Positions 59,762 through 64,000 of a stretch of 64,000 bases of DNA are shown here, piece by piece (position 1 is the first letter of the stretch; the number at the start of each line of letters is the position of its first letter). The notes beneath the pieces are model-generated. The model made no database searches and was not told the origin of the DNA. It saw nothing but the letters and a program-made list of their open reading frames with translations. A program made the translations under genes and the position numbers. Source of the DNA: Neisseria mucosa (GTDB lineage Bacteria; Pseudomonadota; Gammaproteobacteria; Burkholderiales; Neisseriaceae); contig NZ_POWX01000001.1 in the NCBI RefSeq assembly GCF_003044445.1, positions 62,001 to 126,000 on the forward strand, written 5' to 3'.

Positions 59762-60133
59762 CTATTCCCGATACTCGAATACCGCACCTAAAAACTGGGC
59801 CAACGCCGAAACATGGGAACGCTGCGGATTCTTGACGGCGGTCAGCAGCCATACCCTGCCGTTTTGCTTCTCCAACTCAAGCAGGCGGGCTACGGCGCGC
59901 TGTTGCACCTCACCCTGCAATTCTTCGTGATAGCGCGTAACGAAGCCGTCGAAATTCTGCTCCAGGTTTTCATGATACCAACGGCGCAGGGCGGCACTGG
60001 GCGTAATGTCTTTGAGCCAGAGGACGGAGGCGAACTTTTCCTTCGTAATCCCGCGCGGATAAAGGCGGTCGATAAAGACGGCGGTTTGTCCGTCTGCGGG
60101 GAAGTAGCTATAAATGCGTTGTACTGTAAACAT
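59762..60133 (-). CDS. DUF488-family protein
   Basis: The 123-residue protein has the DUF488 pattern: FIDRLYPRGITKEKFASVLWLKDITPSAALRRWYHE (about 20-55), FVTRYHEEL and VWLLTAVKNPQRSHVSALAQFL. A biochemical function is not established for the family. It is monocistronic and lies between rsmI and xthA. A single DUS precedes it on each side. Confidence 0.88.
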   Translation of the reverse strand: MFTVQRIYSYFPADGQTAVFIDRLYPRGITKEKFASVLWLKDITPSAALRRWYHENLEQNFDGFVTRYHEELQGEVQQRAVARLLELEKQNGRVWLLTAVKNPQRSHVSALAQFLGAVFEYRE

Positions 60134-60195
60134 CGTTTTTCTGCTTGCTTATATTGTGAAATCAAGCCCTAGTTTTTTCAGACGACCTTACACCC

Positions 60196-61083
60196 TCAAG
60201 CCTCGTCTGAAACCCGTTTCCATTCCAATGCCAAATCGTACAAGGCTTTTTTGCTTTCGCCGGTAATTTTGGCGGCAAGTTCGGCAGCCTGTTTGGTGGG
60301 CAGCTCGGCAGCGAGGGTTTTCATAACGTTTTGCGCGGCTTCGGGCAAGGTATCGTGTTTTTCACGAAGCGCAGGATGGAGGATGACCACCATTTCGCCG
60401 CGCGCTTGATTGCCGTCGTTTTTCAGGGTCGTCTGAATTTCAGTAACCGTACCACTGAGGAAGGTTTCGAAGGTTTTAGTGATTTCTCGAGCGAGGGTCA
60501 GGCTGCGTTCGGGGAAGAGAGCCGCCATGTCGGCAAGGGTGGCTTCGATACGGTGCGGGGTTTCAAACATCACAACGGGGAAATCAGCCTGCGCCCATTT
60601 GGCAAGCAGCTTCTGCCGTTCGCCGGATTTCGGCGGCAGGAAACCGTTGAAGTAAAAATTGGGTTCGGTAACGCCTGCGACGCTCAACGCGCCCATGACT
60701 GCGCTCGCACCGACAACGGGGACAACTTTAAACCCTGCCTCGCGCACGCGGCGGGCGAGTTTCGCACCGGGATCGCAGACGGCGGGCGTACCCGCGTCGG
60801 AAACTTGTGCGACGGTGAGGTCGTCTGAAAGATGGTTGATGATTTTGTCCGCCATCTGCTGTTCGTTATGCTCGCGCACGCTGACGAGCTTGCCTTGTAT
60901 GCCGTATGCACTCAGAAGCTGTGCGGTAACGCGCGTATCTTCTGCGCAGATGATGTCGGCTTTTTGCAGGACGGCGAGCGCGCGCAGGGTGATATCCGCC
61001 AAATTGCCGATGGGCGTGGCGACAACGTATAATGTCCGTTTTTCAATACTGTCGGTGGCTTTTTGAAGGTGTTTTTGGAACAT
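60196..61083 (-). CDS. rsmI: 16S rRNA (cytidine1402-2'-O)-methyltransferase
   Basis: RsmI methylates the ribose of C1402 in the decoding centre. The 295-residue tetrapyrrole-methylase-fold protein has YVVATPIGNLADITLRALAVLQKADIICAEDTR (about 19-51), LVSVREHNEQQMADKI, QVSDAGTPAVCDPGAKLARRVREAG and a C-terminal helical domain. It is divergent from yraN, which begins 55 nt away, and this pair order is common in proteobacteria. Confidence 0.96.
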   Translation of the reverse strand: MFQKHLQKATDSIEKRTLYVVATPIGNLADITLRALAVLQKADIICAEDTRVTAQLLSAYGIQGKLVSVREHNEQQMADKIINHLSDDLTVAQVSDAGTPAVCDPGAKLARRVREAGFKVVPVVGASAVMGALSVAGVTEPNFYFNGFLPPKSGERQKLLAKWAQADFPVVMFETPHRIEATLADMAALFPERSLTLAREITKTFETFLSGTVTEIQTTLKNDGNQARGEMVVILHPALREKHDTLPEAAQNVMKTLAAELPTKQAAELAAKITGESKKALYDLALEWKRVSDEA

Positions 61084-61138
61084 GGCTTTATCAGGTCGTC
61101 TGAAAACAATATAACGATATTATACGGGGTAAACCTCC

Positions 61139-61486
61139 ATGCGTCTGAACCACAAACAAGGGGTGGCGGGCGAAGATGCCGCGCTGGCGTTTCTTCTTTC
61201 GCAAGGCTGCAAACTTATCGCGCGCAACTGGCACTGCGCTTACGGCGAAATCGATTTGATTGTCAAAAACGGTAACATGATTCTGTTTGTTGAAGTAAAA
61301 TACCGCAAAAATCAGGGTTTCGGCGGTGCCGCATACAGTATTTCGCCGTCTAAGTTATTGAAACTGCAACGGTCTGCGGAGTATTATCTACAACAAAACG
61401 GCATGACGGATACCGCGTGCCGCATCGATGCGGTACTCATAGAAGGAAACCGCCCGCCCGAATGGATAAAGAATATTACAGGTTGA
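61139..61486 (+). CDS. yraN: YraN family (UPF0102) endonuclease-like protein
   Basis: The 115-residue protein has the restriction-endonuclease-like core: GEDAALAFLLSQGCKLIARNWHCAYGEIDLIVKNGNMILFVEVKYRKNQGFG (about 9-60), with acidic and Lys residues of a PD-(D/E)xK site (EID, EVK). Its biological role is not settled, though natural-transformation or DNA-repair roles have been suggested. gmhA follows after 4 nt. Confidence 0.93.
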   Translation: MRLNHKQGVAGEDAALAFLLSQGCKLIARNWHCAYGEIDLIVKNGNMILFVEVKYRKNQGFGGAAYSISPSKLLKLQRSAEYYLQQNGMTDTACRIDAVLIEGNRPPEWIKNITG

Positions 61487-61490
61487 CGAT

Positions 61491-62084
61491 ATGACGACTT
61501 TACAAGAGCGCGTTGCCGCCCATTTCGCCGAAAGCATCCTTGCCAAGCAGAAAGCCGAAAAAGTGTTGGTTGAGCCGACCGCTCAAGCGGCGGAACTGAT
61601 GCTGCAATGCCTGATGAACGACGGCAAAATCTTAGCCTGCGGTAACGGCGGTTCGGCTGCCGACGCGCAGCACTTCGCCGCCGAAATGACTGGACGCTTT
61701 GAAAAAGAGCGCATGGAACTTGCCGCCGTCGCACTGACGACGGACACGTCCGCACTGACCGCCATCGGCAACGACTACGGCTTCGACCATGTGTTCAGCA
61801 AGCAAGTACGCGCGCTCGGACGCGTCGGCGACGTTTTGGTCGGCATCTCTACCTCTGGCAATTCCGCCAACGTTATCGAAGCCATCAAAGCGGCACACGA
61901 ACGCGATATGCACGTCATCGCCATGACCGGTCGCGACGGCGGTAAAATCGCCGCCATGCTCAAAGACACCGACGTACTGCTCAACGTCCCCTACCCGCGC
62001 ACTGCCCGTATTCAGGAAAACCATATCCTGCTGATACACGCCATGTGCGACTGCATCGACTCCATGTTGCTTGAAGGAATGTAA
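61491..62084 (+). CDS. gmhA: Phosphoheptose isomerase
   Basis: GmhA converts sedoheptulose-7-phosphate to the heptose precursor of lipooligosaccharide. The 197-residue SIS-domain protein has CGNGGSAADAQHFAAEMTGRF (about 51-71), LTTDTSALTAIGNDYGFDHVFSKQV and GISTSGNSANVIEAI. It is also similar to DiaA, the replication initiation regulator, which shares the fold. In Neisseria this locus is annotated gmhA. It follows yraN directly, and DUS then separate it from the BON gene. Confidence 0.9.
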   Translation: MTTLQERVAAHFAESILAKQKAEKVLVEPTAQAAELMLQCLMNDGKILACGNGGSAADAQHFAAEMTGRFEKERMELAAVALTTDTSALTAIGNDYGFDHVFSKQVRALGRVGDVLVGISTSGNSANVIEAIKAAHERDMHVIAMTGRDGGKIAAMLKDTDVLLNVPYPRTARIQENHILLIHAMCDCIDSMLLEGM

Positions 62085-62090
62085 GCCTTT

Positions 62091-62124
62091 TTTCAGACGA
62101 CCTCTTTTAAAGGTCGTCTGAAAC
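62091..62124. repeat. Tail-to-tail DUS pair after gmhA
   Basis: TTTCAGACGACCT and AGGTCGTCTGAAA are separated by a short AT stretch. Palindromic, but the T tract is poor, so termination is uncertain. Confidence 0.55.
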
Positions 62125-62156
62125 ATATCCGCCGAACTCATCATCAAGGAAAAAAT

Positions 62157-62768
62157 ATGAACATCAAACGTCATACCGCACCCGTTCTGACCGCCCTCCT
62201 CCTCAGCCTGACACTCAGCGGCTGTATCGGCGTACTCCTCGGCGGCGCGGCAGTCGGCACCAAATCCGCCGTCGACCGCCGTACCACAGGCGCGCAAACC
62301 GACGACAACGTAATGGCGGTGCGCGTCGAAACCACTGCCCGCTCCTACCTGCGCCAAAACAACCAAGCGCACGGTTACACTCCCAAAATCAACGTTGTCG
62401 GTTACAACCGCCACCTGCTGCTGCTCGGACAAGTTGCCACTGAAGGCGAAAAACAATTCGTCGAACAAATCGCCCGCGCCGAACAAGCCGCTGAAGGCGT
62501 GTACAACTACATCACCGTTGCCTCCCAAGAACGCACCATCGGCGATGTAACCAACGACACATGGGGTACATCCAAAGTCCGCACGACACTTTTAGGCCTC
62601 AAACCCGCCACACAGGCTCGTGTCAAAATTGTAACTTACGGCAACGTTACTTACGTCATGGGCGTACTGACACCCGAAGAGCAAGAGCAGGTAACCCGCC
62701 GCGTCAGCACCACCGTGGGCGTGCAAAAAGTCGTTACCCTGTATCAAAACTACACCCAACCCGAATAA
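62157..62768 (+). CDS. BON-domain lipoprotein, DolP/YraP-like
   Basis: The 203-residue precursor has a lipobox with Cys23 (LSGCIGVLLGGAAVGTKSAVDRR) and two BON domains (about 50-125 and 130-200), the second ending VGVQKVVTLYQNYTQP. It matches DolP/YraP, an outer-membrane lipoprotein that maintains envelope integrity, known in meningococcus as GNA2091, a vaccine-fusion component. The yraN-gmhA-dolP order is the same as yraN-diaA-dolP in E. coli. Confidence 0.94.
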   Translation: MNIKRHTAPVLTALLLSLTLSGCIGVLLGGAAVGTKSAVDRRTTGAQTDDNVMAVRVETTARSYLRQNNQAHGYTPKINVVGYNRHLLLLGQVATEGEKQFVEQIARAEQAAEGVYNYITVASQERTIGDVTNDTWGTSKVRTTLLGLKPATQARVKIVTYGNVTYVMGVLTPEEQEQVTRRVSTTVGVQKVVTLYQNYTQPE

Positions 62769-62837
62769 CACGGCTCTAATCCAGAGGGCGGGAACAACAT
62801 CCCGCCCGTCCCCATCCACCTTTACACACATCGATCT

Positions 62838-63449
62838 ATGTCCAAAAAACAAAACGAATCTTTCCAACTCAAACCCAAACACCTTATCCGCGCCGCTCTC
62901 GTCATCTCCATCATCGCCGTCGGCGCACTGATTGTCGGCATTATCGGTACGCTTAATACCAAACCCGACACAAGCAACACCCAATCCGCCCAACCCGCGC
63001 CCAAAGACGAAGGCGTGGAAGTTTGGCGTCCCAACGGCACCGTCGAACCCAAAAAAATCATAGCAGGCTCTGAAGACGAAACAAGCGAACAAGAAAAAAC
63101 CGCTTCTCAAAACCCCGTCATTCCGCCGCAAAACCAATCCGAAAAGCGCCGTGCCAAAGCACAGCCTGACGCTAAAAATAAAGATAAAAACAACGACCAG
63201 CACGACCAAACACCGCCCGCGCAGACAGAAACAGCGGAAATCAAAGCCAAACCTGCCCAAAGTACCCCTGCGGAGCAGCCACAGGCCCAAGCCCCTACCC
63301 AGCCTGCCAAAACCGAAGTACACGAAACAAAGGGCGAATCCAAACCCGCACCTCAACCCGCTCCCAAGCCGGCTCAGCCTAAACCCGCTCAACCTAAACC
63401 GGTTCAGCCCAAACCTCAGTCCAAAGATGTCATGGACAATCTGTTTTAA
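62838..63449 (+). CDS. Single-pass membrane protein with Pro/Lys/Gln-rich tail
   Basis: The 203-residue protein has a short positively charged N-terminus (MSKKQNESFQLKPKHLIR), one membrane helix (about 19-39) and a low-complexity periplasmic tail. The tail ends in AQPKPAQPKPVQPKPQ-type repeats and a short KDVMDNLF. Its form recalls TonB-, FtsN- or SPOR-type linkers but no terminal domain follows. The function is unknown. It lies between dolP and map on the same strand. Confidence 0.75.
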   Translation: MSKKQNESFQLKPKHLIRAALVISIIAVGALIVGIIGTLNTKPDTSNTQSAQPAPKDEGVEVWRPNGTVEPKKIIAGSEDETSEQEKTASQNPVIPPQNQSEKRRAKAQPDAKNKDKNNDQHDQTPPAQTETAEIKAKPAQSTPAEQPQAQAPTQPAKTEVHETKGESKPAPQPAPKPAQPKPAQPKPVQPKPQSKDVMDNLF

Positions 63450-63503
63450 CCGGACAACCCGCCGGCCTGAGGTTGCCTTATCCGTAATCTGTATCCCCTT
63501 CCC

Positions 63504-63543
63504 TTTCAGACGACCTTTGTGCCGCAACAAGGTCGTCTGAAAC
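63504..63543. repeat. Tail-to-tail DUS pair before map
   Basis: TTTCAGACGACCT and AGGTCGTCTGAAA lie 16 nt upstream of map; the right copy is close to its ribosome site AAGGAAA. Confidence 0.55.
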
Positions 63544-63558
63544 CATCAAGGAAACAAC

Positions 63559-64000
63559 ATGAACGAAATCATCATCAAAACCCCTGAAGAAATCGAGAAA
63601 ATGCGCGAACTGGGCAAACTCGTCGCCGAAGCCCTCGACTACATCGGACAATTCGTCAAACCCGGCGTAACCACCAACGAAATCGACAAACTCGTTTACG
63701 ACTACCACGTCAACGTCCAAGGCGGCTATCCCGCCCCCCTGCACTACGGCAACCCGCCCTATCCCAAATCCTGCTGCACCTCCGTCAACCACGTCATCTG
63801 CCACGGCATCCCCGACGACAAGCCGCTCAAAGAAGGCGACATCATCAACATCGACCTGACCATCAAAAAAGACGGCTTCCACGGCGACTCCAGCCGCATG
63901 TTTACCGTCGGCAAAGTTTCCCCCATCGCCCAACGCCTGATTGACATTACCCACGAATCCATGATGGCGGGCATCGCCGCCGTCAAACCAGGCGCAACCT
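63559..64000 (+). CDS. map: Methionine aminopeptidase, type I (5' part)
   Basis: Map removes the initiator methionine from new proteins. The visible 147 residues have KTPEEIEKMRELGKLVAEALDYI at the start, NPPYPKSCCTSVNHVICHGIPDD with the conserved His (about 78), the first metal ligand Asp in INIDLTIKKDGFHGDSSRMF (about 96-115), and they stop before the remaining metal ligands because the window ends. The ATG follows AAGGAAAC. The gene continues past the window. Confidence 0.96.
   Translation, partial: MNEIIIKTPEEIEKMRELGKLVAEALDYIGQFVKPGVTTNEIDKLVYDYHVNVQGGYPAPLHYGNPPYPKSCCTSVNHVICHGIPDDKPLKEGDIINIDLTIKKDGFHGDSSRMFTVGKVSPIAQRLIDITHESMMAGIAAVKPGAT

Overview
The window is chromosomal DNA of a commensal Neisseria, most likely from the N. 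mucosa / N. sicca / N. macacae group. The main evidence is the DNA uptake sequence (DUS). The dense intergenic repeat is AGGTCGTCTGAA, the dialect known from that group, and not the ATGCCGTCTGAA of meningococcus and gonococcus. Correia-type elements with TATAGTGGATTAA ends, dRS3-like palindromes, a neisserial porin, TspA, minCDE-oxyR and a FimV-type protein agree with this. No phage, insertion sequence, CRISPR array or rRNA operon was seen.

Positions 1-16 kb hold the distal part of the division and cell wall (dcw) cluster, all on the minus strand: murD, amidase, ftsW, murG, a methyltransferase, murC, ddlB, ftsQ, ftsA, ftsZ. These genes make lipid II precursors and then build the divisome. A Tat-exported cysteine-rich copper-storage type protein lies beyond ftsZ. 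A Sel1-repeat protein and a truncated haemoglobin lie upstream of murD.

Positions 16-31 kb hold a CidA/CidB (LrgAB) membrane pair, argJ, the tsaB-rimI-psi-like operon, gluQRS, a LytTR response regulator, fba, a thioesterase-xerC pair, sdaA, gyrB and an RpiB-like isomerase. The spacers after argJ, gyrB and rpiB are rich in repeats, including a roughly 160-nt imperfect inverted repeat after gyrB.

Positions 32-43 kb hold a major porin, truA, tspA, a yciB-yciI-bolA-parvulin run, dtd, aat, divergent fur and bamE, and dapB. Positions 43-50 kb hold minC-minD-minE-oxyR as a tight operon, lysS, an AldA-type dehydrogenase, tRNA-Lys(UUU) and an Ala/Lys-rich lipoprotein.

Positions 50-56 kb hold trpC, then a patch (about 51.2-52.7 kb) with a small membrane protein and an AT-rich orphan gene. 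This patch is bordered by uptake sequences of other Neisseriaceae dialects and is the best candidate for recently acquired DNA. valS and a small HTH regulator follow. Positions 56-64 kb hold a membrane protein, zupT, an RBBP9-like protein without its catalytic serine, xthA, DUF488, rsmI, then on the plus strand yraN, gmhA, a BON-domain lipoprotein, an unknown single-pass protein and the 5' part of map.

Most convergent or operon-end spacers carry a head-to-head pair of DUS that can fold as a terminator hairpin. I did not find a clear large undescribed system. The most unusual items are the mixed-dialect patch with its orphan gene, the HolD-like protein with a uracil-DNA-glycosylase fold, the large inverted repeat and the apparent pseudo-hydrolase.
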